Positions 43,449 to 52,644 of a stretch of 64,000 nt of DNA are shown here, piece by piece. Made by a program: the position numbers and the translations under genes. The notes under the pieces were generated by a model. That model had not been told where the DNA came from and searched no databases. It was given only the letters and a program-made list of their open reading frames with translations. Where the stretch lies: contig NZ_JAXCLW010000002.1 of NCBI RefSeq assembly GCF_034044715.1, forward strand, positions 496,001 through 560,000. The letters run 5' to 3'. This DNA comes from Dongia_B soli (GTDB lineage: Bacteria > Pseudomonadota > Alphaproteobacteria > Dongiales > Dongiaceae). Positions within the stretch are counted from its first letter, which is position 1, and every line of letters begins with the position of its first letter.

Positions 43449-45134
43449 TTAAGCCTTTACGGCCAATTCCCAAGCGAAGATGCAAGCGGTGGGATGCATC
43501 TTGAAGCCCTGGACTTTTGGCGAATAGGCCGCCGTTACCTTGCGCCAGACGGGCTGAACGATCGGGCCGTCGTCTTGCAGAAGCTTCTCGATCTTGGCCA
43601 TGATGGCGCGGCGCTTCTCGACATCCAGCGTGCCTTCAGCCTCATCCATCAGCTTATCAAATTCCGGATTGGAATATCCGCTCTCGTTCCAGGGCACGCC
43701 CGTGCGATAGGCCAGGGCGAGCGTCATCGTGCCGAGCGGGCGATGGGTCCAGGTGGTAAAGCCGAAGGGTACCTTGGTCCAGACTTCCCAATACTGGGCT
43801 GCCGGCATGACATTGATCTTCACTTTGACGCCGATCTGTTTCCACATCGCCGCCATGACCTGGACACCAATCGGTTCCCAGTCCGGATCGGGCTTGCAGT
43901 AAATCTCGGTTTCGAAACCATCGGGATAGCCGGCATCGGCCAGCAATTGCTTGGCCTTGGCGATATCCTGCTTGATCGGCGGAACATCGGCATATTCGGG
44001 GTGAACCTGGCAGACATGATGATGAGCACCGGTAACACCCACGCCGCTTAGCGCCGCCGCCAGGACCTTGTCCGGATCGATGGCATAGCGCATCGCCTGG
44101 CGAACGCGGGGATCGTTGAAGGGTTTTTCGGCGACCTTGAAGCGGGCGACGGCGGTCAGCGCTGTCGGCGTGTCGTAGATCGTGTGCTTGTTCACCTTCT
44201 TCACGGCCCGGATCATTTTTTCCGGCAGGGAGTAGCAGCCATCGACAACGCCGGAAGCGAGGGCGTTGAACAAGGCTGCCGTATTGTCGCCGAGATCGAC
44301 GAATTCCAAGGTGTCGAGATTGGCCGGCTTGCCCCAATAACCTTCCTTGCGCGCCTTGTATTTGGCGGTCTTGCCGGTCACCAGTTCCGTCAACTCAAAA
44401 GGTCCGGTGCCGTTGCAGCCCGGCTTGAACGTGCCGCCATCAGCCGGATCGAGAATCAGCATCGGGTAATGGAACATATGTTCCGGCACGGCCAATTGCG
44501 GCATTTTGCAATTCAGGCGGATGGTATGATCGTCGATCTTCTCGATGGCCTTTTCCGTCCACCATTTGGTGGTCATGACGGGTTTGCCATCCTTGTCTTT
44601 TTTGCCGGTATCGACGTCTTCCAGGAGATAGCTTTTCACCAGGCCGACCATGGAGGAACCGGTCGCCGGGTCCAGCGCGCGGGTCAAATTCCACATCACG
44701 TCATCAGCAACGAAATCCCGACCGTTATGCCACTTGACGTCTTTGCGCAGATGGAAGGTCCAGGTCTTCAAGTCGTCGCTGGCTTCCCAGCTTTCGGCTA
44801 GGCAGGGACGGGTCACATTATCCTGGCCGGTGATGGTCAGGTATTCCACCACCTGCCGCGCGATATTGCTGCTTTCGACCCAAGAATAGATATGGGGCGA
44901 GCTGCTATCGGGGATACGCATGGCAATGCGGATCTTTCCACCCTGCGGCAGGTCATCCGCCTGTGCCGCATTGATGGCCTCATCGCCGCTCAAATGCCCG
45001 GCAAAGGCATAGGCTGCCGTTGCCGAAAGGCCGAGCAGGGTCGCGGTCCGCAGAAACTCGCGACGGTCAAGGCGACCTTCGGTGAACTGCTGCTTCAGTT
45101 TGGCGATATATGAATGTTCACGCTGATTGCTCAT
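43449..45134 (-). CDS. Extracellular solute-binding protein family 5 (peptide/opine type), Tat-exported
   Basis: 561 aa. The N-terminus has a twin-arginine signal: RREFLRT near residue 23, then a hydrophobic stretch LLGLSATAAYAFAG. The mature protein is DppA/OppA-like: CLAESWEASDDLKTWTFHLR, VKWHNGRDFVADDV, RVRQAMRYAIDPDKVL. The family binds peptides, opines, nickel or other organic ligands in the periplasm. No permease or ATPase gene is adjacent, so it is an orphan or its transporter lies elsewhere. It follows the PhyH gene by 113 bases on the same strand. GGGGGAG precedes the ATG. Confidence 0.9.
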   Translation of the reverse strand: MSNQREHSYIAKLKQQFTEGRLDRREFLRTATLLGLSATAAYAFAGHLSGDEAINAAQADDLPQGGKIRIAMRIPDSSSPHIYSWVESSNIARQVVEYLTITGQDNVTRPCLAESWEASDDLKTWTFHLRKDVKWHNGRDFVADDVMWNLTRALDPATGSSMVGLVKSYLLEDVDTGKKDKDGKPVMTTKWWTEKAIEKIDDHTIRLNCKMPQLAVPEHMFHYPMLILDPADGGTFKPGCNGTGPFELTELVTGKTAKYKARKEGYWGKPANLDTLEFVDLGDNTAALFNALASGVVDGCYSLPEKMIRAVKKVNKHTIYDTPTALTAVARFKVAEKPFNDPRVRQAMRYAIDPDKVLAAALSGVGVTGAHHHVCQVHPEYADVPPIKQDIAKAKQLLADAGYPDGFETEIYCKPDPDWEPIGVQVMAAMWKQIGVKVKINVMPAAQYWEVWTKVPFGFTTWTHRPLGTMTLALAYRTGVPWNESGYSNPEFDKLMDEAEGTLDVEKRRAIMAKIEKLLQDDGPIVQPVWRKVTAAYSPKVQGFKMHPTACIFAWELAVKA

Positions 45135-45247
45135 TCGTCTCCCCCGGAAAATTGAACCCGTGCGCCGCCATATTCCAGCGGCAGGCGCTATTAGGTCCCA
45201 TGTCTACGCGGCAAGTCATCGGCGAAATATCATCGAATGATGAAAAA

Positions 45248-46102
45248 TTAGTCTTGAGCCCATGAGTTATCGACATAATGCGGCTCGGGACGCTTGTAGA
45301 GGTCCTCATAATGTACAAGCGCCGGCTCGGCGCCGAGTGGGCAGGGGATGCCATCCCGGAAAGCCCATTCCCCGCGATCGGTATTTTCCGCCGTAGCATA
45401 GCCGTTGATATAGATGCGGCGGTCGATCTGACTGGTATTGGCGCCCGAACCGTGCACCGTCAACGGATGCCACAGCGTGACATCGCCGGGCTCCATCAGG
45501 ACATTGACAACTTTGGCCGGGTCCAATCCCGCAGCCGCCAGCGTCCCGGCCTCGGGATTGCCTTTCATCAGATAGCCGATCTCGGACAGGCCCAGATAGC
45601 CGAGTTTATGGCTGCCCGGGAAAATCTTCAGCGCGCCGTTATCGAGGCGATGCGGGTCGATGGCGAGGCCAGTTTGAACGAAGGAGTCGTTCAACTTGCG
45701 GAAAGCCTCTGGCGGCGTGCGGAAGCGTGCGTCCTGGTGATAGCGGAAACCGACCATTTTTGCGCCCGGCCGCTTCCAGTGAATCTGGTTGCCGAGTTGC
45801 TTCAGGTTTTTGCCGATCATGGGTTCAAGAATTTCCAGGATCCGCTTATCGCGCCGCACCGCTTCGAGCCTAGGGCTGCACCAGGAAACCCATTGCACCT
45901 GCCGCACGATCGTGCCGCCGGCCTTGTCATCGATCACTTCGAAGTAGAGATTTTTGTGCCGCCAACTCTGCTTCAGGCGCAAACCTTCCTGGTAGACTTC
46001 TTCGGCCGCTGCCGCCATATCGGCGATCTCCTGCCTGGAAAAGACATTGCGGATGATGGCGTAGCCTTCATCGCGATAGTGCTGAATGTAGTCGCTCATC
46101 AT
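45248..46102 (-). CDS. PhyH-family Fe(II)/2-oxoglutarate dioxygenase
   Basis: 284 aa phytanoyl-CoA dioxygenase-like protein. The iron ligands are visible: FRYHQDARF (His-x-Asp) and VTLWHPLTVHGSGANTS (distal His), with Arg in DRRIYINGY to hold 2-oxoglutarate. The family hydroxylates diverse small molecules, including ectoine and secondary-metabolite precursors. The gene is coupled to the IclR regulator by a 4-base overlap and followed by a binding-protein gene, which suggests uptake and oxidation of one substrate. Substrate unknown. Confidence 0.88.
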   Translation of the reverse strand: MMSDYIQHYRDEGYAIIRNVFSRQEIADMAAAAEEVYQEGLRLKQSWRHKNLYFEVIDDKAGGTIVRQVQWVSWCSPRLEAVRRDKRILEILEPMIGKNLKQLGNQIHWKRPGAKMVGFRYHQDARFRTPPEAFRKLNDSFVQTGLAIDPHRLDNGALKIFPGSHKLGYLGLSEIGYLMKGNPEAGTLAAAGLDPAKVVNVLMEPGDVTLWHPLTVHGSGANTSQIDRRIYINGYATAENTDRGEWAFRDGIPCPLGAEPALVHYEDLYKRPEPHYVDNSWAQD

Positions 46103-46899
46103 CGATCCTTTCGTCGTACAGCCTTGCCGGTCGCTTGTATCAAGCGGCTATCGTCGGGAATAAGAAGGGCGCGGATCGCTTCCAAGCGTGGGATCAGCGC
46201 CCCAATCACGCGCTCGATCGGCCATTGCGCCGAGTTGACCGTGGCGCCGATCGCATAAGGCGCTTCGCCTTTTTTGCAGAGCGATATCGCGCAGGATGTC
46301 CATCCACTGACGAGTTCATCCTGGACGATTGCATAGCCTAGGCCGGTGGAACGCCGCACCGCTTGGCGGAGCTGCTTCTTATTGGTGATCGTATGTTCCG
46401 TGGCAGGCGTGAGGGGGACGGCAAGGCACGCGTCCAGATCGCCGGCACCCTCGGCCAGCAGGATCCGGCCCAGCGCGGTGAGCAAAGCCGGCAATCGTTC
46501 CCCGACCTCGATCCGGATCGGTGTCGGGGTAAATTTATCTTTCGCAGCGAAGGCGCGGCCAACCATGACGATCTCGATATTGTCGAGCCGCGCCAAGTTC
46601 ACGGTGACGCCAAGATCGTCAGCCAAGGCATCCATATAAGGTTCGGCAAGCTTGGGAAAAGCCATGCTGATCAGCGCGGCATGGCCGAGCTCGAAGACCA
46701 GCGGTGTCAGGCGATAGATCTTGGTCTCGGGATCCAGTGCTACATAACCTTCCTCTTCCAGCGTCCGCAGATAGCGCAACGTGGTCGGCTTTGCCATGCC
46801 GGTCGCGTCCGCGAGATGCCGCAGGCTCGGATTGCGCAGCCGGCTGAAGGCGCGCAACAGATCGAGACCCCGTCGGAGGGATTCGTTCAGGATGACCAT
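46099..46899 (-). CDS. IclR-family transcriptional regulator
   Basis: 266 aa. The N-terminal winged helix has SLRHLADATGMAKPTTLRYL and LEEEGYVALDPETKIYRLT (about 25-70). The C-terminal effector domain contains NLARLDNIEIVMVGRAF and GYAIVQDELVSGWTS. First gene of the operon with PhyH and the binding protein, so it probably controls them. A near-repeated GTTTCAT/AGTGAAACG region at 46912-46938 just upstream could be its operator. Confidence 0.9.
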   Translation of the reverse strand: MVILNESLRRGLDLLRAFSRLRNPSLRHLADATGMAKPTTLRYLRTLEEEGYVALDPETKIYRLTPLVFELGHAALISMAFPKLAEPYMDALADDLGVTVNLARLDNIEIVMVGRAFAAKDKFTPTPIRIEVGERLPALLTALGRILLAEGAGDLDACLAVPLTPATEHTITNKKQLRQAVRRSTGLGYAIVQDELVSGWTSCAISLCKKGEAPYAIGATVNSAQWPIERVIGALIPRLEAIRALLIPDDSRLIQATGKAVRRKDR

Positions 46900-47013
46900 A
46901 TTCGCCTCGTCGTTTCATCTAGTGAAACGGCGTTTCATTAAAGAGTCAAGGAGGATCCTGGCCTTTTCGGTCAGGAAGAAGGCGGGCGTGCCTTCGGCAA
47001 GCGGAAGTGATGA

Positions 47014-47499
47014 TTACAGGCGAAAGCGGACGTAGAGCAGACCGGGCGCGCCGCCATAGGGAAAATCGCACTCCAGTCTCAGCCCGGCTTTTTCCAGCAC
47101 CTGTCGGGAGGCGAGATTGGACGGCCGTACCAGGCCGATGATCTTCTTTGCGGCCAAATCCCGGAAGCCAATGACCACGGCCGAGACGGCAAATTCGCTT
47201 GCCAGTCCCTGACCCCAGACTTCCGGGTGCAAATGGTAGCTGAGGTTGAGACCGGTGAAGCCGGGCTGGTAGGTCAAGCCCCCGAATCCAACGATCTTTC
47301 CGTTCTGGTCAAGGGTCCAACGACCGAAGCCATGCTTGCGCCAGTGGTCGATATCGCGCCGGAGGCGGGAAGTGGCGGTGGGTTCCGATGACGCGGAGCT
47401 GCCAGTGGCTGATCGGGATTTGCCGAAAATGAACGATGCTGCCGGCCCGTCATCCTCGGCCGGCGGTCTCAAAATCAGGCGTTCTGTGCGAAATTCCAT
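47014..47499 (-). CDS. GNAT-family N-acetyltransferase (RimJ/RimL type)
   Basis: 161 aa from the ATG at 47499 (MEFRTERLILRPP). The RimJ-like opening, the HPEVWGQGLASE acetyl-CoA loop and the NLASRQVLEKAGLRLE segment are typical. Such enzymes acetylate ribosomal proteins, antibiotics or small amines; nothing points to a substrate. It is divergent from the HAL-fold gene. Confidence 0.87.
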   Translation of the reverse strand: MEFRTERLILRPPAEDDGPAASFIFGKSRSATGSSASSEPTATSRLRRDIDHWRKHGFGRWTLDQNGKIVGFGGLTYQPGFTGLNLSYHLHPEVWGQGLASEFAVSAVVIGFRDLAAKKIIGLVRPSNLASRQVLEKAGLRLECDFPYGGAPGLLYVRFRL

Positions 47500-47594
47500 C
47501 CCCAACTCGGGAGAAAACCATCAAGAGGCCGCAGATTGGCATTTAAGCCCGAGGCGGTGCAAGCAGGCGCGGTAGCCTTGCTCGCATGTAATAT

Positions 47595-47608
47595 CATGTA
47601 TATACAAG
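47595..47608. promoter_or_regulatory. HutC-like operator upstream of the HAL-fold gene
   Basis: CATGTATATACAAG at 47595-47608 is the exact reverse complement of the site upstream of hutU (62697-62710). The pattern resembles the known HutC operator type TTGTATATACAA. It ends 26 bases before the ATG at 47635. Confidence 0.75.
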
Positions 47609-47634
47609 CAGGTGAGGTTATAAAGGGGGATCGC

Positions 47635-49188
47635 ATGAGCGCTGCAGCCACCAAAGACGGCAACGGTTCCACATCAGTCATCGAGCGCGGCGAAGCGGCG
47701 CTCAGCTATCGGCAACTGGTAGCTATTGCCAATGGCGCATCAGTCGCGATCAGTCCAGCGGTTCAGGCCAATCTTGCAAATGCCCGGCGGATCGTCGAGC
47801 GGATCATCGCTAAGGGCGAGCGCGCCTATGGCATCAGCACCGGCCTGGGCGCGCTCTGCAACGTGCTGTTGTCAGGGGACCAGCAGGCAGAGCTATCGCG
47901 CAATACACTGCTGAGCCATGCTTGTGGTGTCGGCGCGCCGCTTCCCGTCTCGGCAACCCGGGCCATCATGGCCTCGCTGCTGAATGACCTATGCCATGCC
48001 AAATCCGGCGCCAGCCCCGCGGTACCGGCGCAATTGGCTGCTTTGCTGAATGCGGATATCACACCGCTTGTGCCAGGCCAGGGTTCGGTCGGTTACATCA
48101 CCCACGGCGCCCATGTCGGCCTCGCCTTGATCGGCATCGGAGACGTCCAGATGCGGGGCCGACAGATGTCGGCTAGCGAGGCGCTCGCAGCCGCCGGGTT
48201 GGAGCCGATCACGCTGGGGGCGAAGGACGGCCTTTGTCTCGTCAATGGCACGCGGTGCCTGACGGGCCTCGCCTGCCTTGCTTTGGCGGAAGCCGAACAT
48301 GTCGCGGATTGGGCGGATGTCACGGGTGCTCTCAGTTTTGAAGCCCTGAAGGGCCAAATTGACGCTTTCGATCCGCAGGTGCTGGCGCTGAAGCCGCATC
48401 CTGGCTTGTTGTGGGTGGGGGAGCGGCTTCGTGCGCTCTTGAGTGGCAGCGAGATCATCGCCAAACATCGTGGTGTTCGCACCCAGGATGCCTTATCCCT
48501 CCGCTCTATCCCGCAAATTCATGGGGCGACGCGCGACCAGATTGATCATGTGCGGCGGCAGATCGAGATTGAGCTTGGCTCGGCAACAGACAATCCGTTA
48601 GTGATCGGCACGGAAGAAGATTATCGCGTGATATCAAATGCCCATCCCCATGGTCAAAGCCTGGCGATGGCAGTGGACTTGCTGAGCATCGCCATCGCGG
48701 AATTGGGATCGGTGGCGGAACGGCGCCTGGACCGGTTGATCAATCCAGCAGTGAGCGATCTGCCGGCATTTCTGGTGCAGAATGGCGGTGTCAATTCCGG
48801 CATGATGATCACGCAATATGTCGCAACGTCGCTGGCAGCAGAAAATAAGTTGCTGGCGCAACCCATGGTGACCGACAACTACATCACCTCGGCGCAGCAG
48901 GAGGACCATCTCAGCCTGGGGACGCCCGGCGCGCTGAAATGCCTGCAAGTCATCGCCAATACGCGCAAGATCCTGGCCATTGAATATTTGCTGGCGGCGC
49001 AGGCGATGGAGTTTTATCCCGGGTTGAAGCGCGGTGCCGGCACCGAAGCTGCCTATGCCGTCCTGCGACAGCGTATCTCAGCATATTCACAGGACCGTTT
49101 CCTGGCGCCCGATATGGCAGCCGTGGATGCGGCAATGGCGGGACCGGATTGGCTATCTCAAATCCTGGCGACAATCGGTGCTGCCTGA
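47635..49188 (+). CDS. HAL/PAL-fold protein lacking a normal MIO motif, in the hut locus
   Basis: 517 aa from the ATG at 47635, with AAAGGGGG upstream. The fold is that of histidine ammonia-lyase: YGISTGLGALCN, GLCLVNGT and QQEDHLSLG are retained. The Ala-Ser-Gly that cyclises to the MIO group, normally GSVGASGDLAPL, is here GSVGYITHGAHV (residues 150-161). The active-site Tyr of the QDPYSLR motif is Leu287 (QDALSLRSIPQIHG), and GGNFHGQ becomes NAHPHGQ (335-341). It has a HutC-like operator and lies next to hutC, so it belongs to histidine control, but ordinary lyase chemistry is doubtful. No normal hutH is in the window. Confidence 0.82.
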   Translation: MSAAATKDGNGSTSVIERGEAALSYRQLVAIANGASVAISPAVQANLANARRIVERIIAKGERAYGISTGLGALCNVLLSGDQQAELSRNTLLSHACGVGAPLPVSATRAIMASLLNDLCHAKSGASPAVPAQLAALLNADITPLVPGQGSVGYITHGAHVGLALIGIGDVQMRGRQMSASEALAAAGLEPITLGAKDGLCLVNGTRCLTGLACLALAEAEHVADWADVTGALSFEALKGQIDAFDPQVLALKPHPGLLWVGERLRALLSGSEIIAKHRGVRTQDALSLRSIPQIHGATRDQIDHVRRQIEIELGSATDNPLVIGTEEDYRVISNAHPHGQSLAMAVDLLSIAIAELGSVAERRLDRLINPAVSDLPAFLVQNGGVNSGMMITQYVATSLAAENKLLAQPMVTDNYITSAQQEDHLSLGTPGALKCLQVIANTRKILAIEYLLAAQAMEFYPGLKRGAGTEAAYAVLRQRISAYSQDRFLAPDMAAVDAAMAGPDWLSQILATIGAA

Positions 49189-49219
49189 CCGGCGGCACCG
49201 GCTATCGAGATTTGCGATG

Positions 49220-50014
49220 TCAGCTGTTCTTGAAACGGCCGGTGAGACGATAGCGACTGCCGGGATAGATCAGGCGCGCCCAACTGACCTTCCTATTGCC
49301 GGACCAGGTCGTACGCTGCAATTGGATGCAAGGCTCGTGGCCATCGATTTTCAGCAGTCGCCGCTCACGAGGAGCAGGCAGCACCGCCTCGATGATATGT
49401 TCCGCTTCGGAGATCGGCGCAGCGGCGCTGAGATAGACGAAAGGCGTGATGGTGGTGAAATCCTGGTGAAGATAATCCGGGGCCGTTTGCGGATCGACAT
49501 AGCGATCCTCCAACTGGACAGGGATGCCGTTCTCATAGTGAACCAGGACCGAATGGAAAATATCGGCGCCGAGCGGCAGATCGAGCGAGGCGATGATTTC
49601 CTGCGTCACCGCCAGGGATTCCAGCGCAACGACCTTCGCCATATGCTCATGACCGCGTTCGGTGATCTCTTCGGCGATATTGCGGATTTCGATCAGGGGC
49701 GACTGCATCTTCGCTTCGGCGACGAAAGTGCCGACGCCCTGGACGCGGACCAGGCGTCCTTCGAGGGTCAATTCACGCAGCGCACGGTTGATGGTCATCC
49801 GGCTGACACCAAGGTCTCGCACCAACTCGGACTCAGAAGGAATTCGATATTTTGCCGGCCAATCACCAGCCTCGATCCGGTCCAGGATCATCCGCTTCAC
49901 TTGAGAATAGCGGGGCAACAGCGCTGTATCCAAAATGCCTCCGGTCATCGAACCACCCGTACCCAACAGCCTGGTCGCCATCGTTGTCGAGTCGGCCCGA
50001 TGCATCAATTTCAC
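49220..50014 (-). CDS. hutC: Histidine utilisation repressor HutC (GntR/UTRA)
   Basis: 264 aa from a GTG at 50014; internal ATGs at 50005 and 49981 are possible starts. The winged helix is PSESELVRDLGVSRMTINRALRELTLEGRLVRVQGVGTF split across residues about 60-100 (quoted in part: SRMTINRALREL). The UTRA ligand domain follows, with VHYENGIPVQLEDRYVDP and ending in YPGSRYRLTGRF. HutC proteins are released by urocanate. It is divergent from hutF; the palindrome CTATAGTATAG near 50032 lies between them. Confidence 0.88.
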   Translation of the reverse strand: MKLMHRADSTTMATRLLGTGGSMTGGILDTALLPRYSQVKRMILDRIEAGDWPAKYRIPSESELVRDLGVSRMTINRALRELTLEGRLVRVQGVGTFVAEAKMQSPLIEIRNIAEEITERGHEHMAKVVALESLAVTQEIIASLDLPLGADIFHSVLVHYENGIPVQLEDRYVDPQTAPDYLHQDFTTITPFVYLSAAAPISEAEHIIEAVLPAPRERRLLKIDGHEPCIQLQRTTWSGNRKVSWARLIYPGSRYRLTGRFKNS

Positions 50015-50084
50015 TCATCAGGGCATCGGACTATAGTATAGCCGGTGGTCCCAACCAAGTCCGCCAAGAAGAAGGTCAGCCAAA

Positions 50085-51458
50085 ATGAAGTCTTATATTG
50101 CCGAACGAGCCTTATTGCCCCAGGGTTGGGCCGAAAACGTGCTCATTTCCCTCGACGACAAGGGCTTTATCGCTGACGTATCGACAGGAACGCCGCGCGA
50201 CAGAGCGGCGGCCGCTCAGCCTCTTTCCGGCCCGGTATTGCCTGGTATGCCAAACCTTCATTCTCATGCCTTTCAGCGCGCCATGGCCGGGCTGACCGAA
50301 AGCGCGCTCAACCCTGAGGATAGTTTTTGGACTTGGCGCGATCTCATGTATCGCCTCGTTGGCCGTCTCAACCCGGAGCAAGTCGAGGCAATCGCGAGCT
50401 ATCTCTATATCGATATGTTGAAGGCCGGCTACACCTCGGTGGCCGAGTTTCATTACTTACATCACAATGTTGATGGCCGGCCTTATGCTGATCCCGCGGA
50501 AATGGCGAAACGTGTGCTTGCTGCGGCGGACCGGACGGGCATCGGTATCACGCTGCTGCCGGTAATGTATGCGCATGGGGGCTTTGGTGGCAAGGAGCCG
50601 GCAGCCGGACAACGTCGCTTCCTGCATCAGGCCGACGACTACCTGAAGCTGCTGCAGAATCTCGCAGCCAGCTGTGATCATCCCTTGCGGCGGCTGGGTG
50701 CCTGCTTTCATTCCTTGCGTGCAGTGACGCCAGACGAGATGAAGACCATCCTGGGCGCAACGGATGACGGTCGACCGGTTCATATCCATATCGCCGAACA
50801 GCAAAAAGAGGTCGATGACTGCTTGGCCTGGTCGGGCAAGCGGCCGATCCAGTGGCTTTATGATGAGTTCGCAGTGGATCAGCGCTGGTGCCTCATTCAC
50901 GCCACGCATGCCGATGATCAGGAGGTGACGCGCATGGCGAAGAGCGGCGCAGTTGTCGGCATCTGTCCGACGACCGAAGCCAATCTCGGCGATGGCCTGT
51001 TTCCCGCCATCGACTATGCCCGCCAAGGCGGACGCTTCGGTGTCGGCTCCGATAGCCATGTATCCCTGAGCGTTGTTGAGGAACTGCGGTGGCTGGAATA
51101 TGGACAGCGGCTGAAGCATGAGCGCCGCAATCGTCTCTACAGCGCTGCTCGGCCGAATATTGGTGCTTTCCTTTATGATGCCTGCGTCGCTGGTGGTGCT
51201 CAGGCGGTCGGACAGCCGGTCGGACGCATCGCCACCGGACAGCGCGCCGATCTGGTCGTTTTGAATGGGAGGCATCCCCTGATGGCGCATATCAGTGGTG
51301 ATGACATCCTGTCACGTTGGCTGTTCGGCGGCACCGACCGCTTGGTGAAGGACGTCATGGTTGGCGGTGCCTGGGTCGTGCAAGAAGGGCACCATGCCGA
51401 GGAAGAGGCGGCTGGCCATCGCTTCGCCGATGTAATCAAGGCGGCTTTCAGCCAATAG
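50085..51458 (+). CDS. hutF: Formimidoylglutamate deiminase
   Basis: 457 aa amidohydrolase. Metal ligands appear in MPNLHSHAFQRAMAG, VHIHIAEQQKEVDDC, HATHADDQE and GVGSDSHVSLS. HutF converts N-formimino-glutamate to N-formylglutamate plus ammonia, the step before HutG; both are here, so histidine is degraded by the five-step route. AGAAGG precedes the ATG. Divergent from hutC. Confidence 0.92.
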   Translation: MKSYIAERALLPQGWAENVLISLDDKGFIADVSTGTPRDRAAAAQPLSGPVLPGMPNLHSHAFQRAMAGLTESALNPEDSFWTWRDLMYRLVGRLNPEQVEAIASYLYIDMLKAGYTSVAEFHYLHHNVDGRPYADPAEMAKRVLAAADRTGIGITLLPVMYAHGGFGGKEPAAGQRRFLHQADDYLKLLQNLAASCDHPLRRLGACFHSLRAVTPDEMKTILGATDDGRPVHIHIAEQQKEVDDCLAWSGKRPIQWLYDEFAVDQRWCLIHATHADDQEVTRMAKSGAVVGICPTTEANLGDGLFPAIDYARQGGRFGVGSDSHVSLSVVEELRWLEYGQRLKHERRNRLYSAARPNIGAFLYDACVAGGAQAVGQPVGRIATGQRADLVVLNGRHPLMAHISGDDILSRWLFGGTDRLVKDVMVGGAWVVQEGHHAEEEAAGHRFADVIKAAFSQ

Positions 51459-51472
51459 ATCGATTGAAGGCG

Positions 51473-51506
51473 ATGCTCTGGCCCTCGAATGGTAGAGCCA
51501 GAGCAT
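51473..51506 (+). terminator. Hairpin downstream of hutF
   Basis: ATGCTCTGGC at 51473-51482 and GCCAGAGCAT at 51497-51506 form a perfect 10-bp stem with a 14-base loop, 14 bases after the hutF stop. Only two Ts follow, so termination is likely but not certain. Confidence 0.5.
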
Positions 51507-51657
51507 TCTGCTGGAATAGCAATCCGGCAAACGTCAAGCCAAATACCAGCGCAGAAGAGGCAAGGTTTGTTCGGTAAGGCATGCAGTAATTTCATGCCGG
51601 AGACGGCGCGGCTTTCGGCATGATTCACTCATTGCCTAATCGCCGCGTGAGCCGCAA

Positions 51658-52629
51658 ATGTCGCAACCTTGCTTGGCAACCAATGCCGAAGCACCCCGTT
51701 TTCACCGTAACAACGCGTTTCTGGCAATCCTTGCGCTTTGCGGTGGTATCCTGGTCTTTTCCCTGCAGGATGTCGTAATCAAGCTTTTGAGCGGTGCCTA
51801 CCCGGTTCACGAGGTCATCGTGATCCGTTGCCTCTCGGCTTTGCCCATTCTGCTTTTCATGATCCACCGCCAGGCGGGATTACGCGCAATCATTGCTGGT
51901 CCCTTGAACTGGCTGTTCATTCGTGGCCTGCTTCTGGTGGTTTCGTATACCACCTATTATCTCGCGTTTCCGGTCATGCCGCTGGCCGATATCGTTGCGC
52001 TATACTTCACCGTGCCGATTTTCGTCACAGCCTTGGCAGGACCTTTCCTGGGCGAGAAGATCGGTTGGCCACGCTGGTTGGCGACCGTCGTCGGGTTCGC
52101 CGGCGTGATCGTCATGCTGCGGCCCGGAAGCGGCGTCTTGAATTTGGTTGCCGTATTACCACTTGTCGCGGCCTGCACCTACGGTTCGGCACAATTGATG
52201 ACGCGCCGCTACAGCACCAATGCGCCGGCGATTGTCATGTCCTTCTACCAAAACCTGATGTTCCTGGTGGCTGCTGGCCTGATGGCATTGGTGATGCTTA
52301 CCTTCTTCGGTGGCGGCATCGTATCGCACAGCAATGGAGCCTTGGATTTCCTGCTACGTCCCTGGACGATGCCGAGTTTCCGCGACCTGTTATTGCTGGC
52401 CGCCTGTGGCCCGATTTCCGCCATCGCCATGACCTTGCTGAGTCAAGCCTATCGCTTGACCGAGGCGAATTTTGTCACGCCATTCGAATATAGCGGCCTC
52501 ATCTGGGCAGCTCTTTGGGGCTATGCGATCTTCGGTGAAACGCCCGATGCGACGATGTGGCTTGGCGCAGCACTCATTGTTGGCGCTGGCCTTTACATGC
52601 TCTATGGCGGTGCACGCCGCCAAGCTTAA
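51658..52629 (+). CDS. EamA/DMT-family transporter
   Basis: 323 aa with about ten hydrophobic helices in two EamA repeats; GGILVFSLQDVVIKLLSG opens the first, and YSGLIWAALWGYAIFGE is typical of the second. The family exports amino acids, metabolites or nucleotide sugars across the inner membrane. No strong ribosome site is seen before the ATG at 51658. It sits after hutF on the same strand; a role in histidine metabolism is not shown. Confidence 0.87.
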   Translation: MSQPCLATNAEAPRFHRNNAFLAILALCGGILVFSLQDVVIKLLSGAYPVHEVIVIRCLSALPILLFMIHRQAGLRAIIAGPLNWLFIRGLLLVVSYTTYYLAFPVMPLADIVALYFTVPIFVTALAGPFLGEKIGWPRWLATVVGFAGVIVMLRPGSGVLNLVAVLPLVAACTYGSAQLMTRRYSTNAPAIVMSFYQNLMFLVAAGLMALVMLTFFGGGIVSHSNGALDFLLRPWTMPSFRDLLLLAACGPISAIAMTLLSQAYRLTEANFVTPFEYSGLIWAALWGYAIFGETPDATMWLGAALIVGAGLYMLYGGARRQA

Positions 52630-52644
52630 ATCCCTTGAGAGTGA

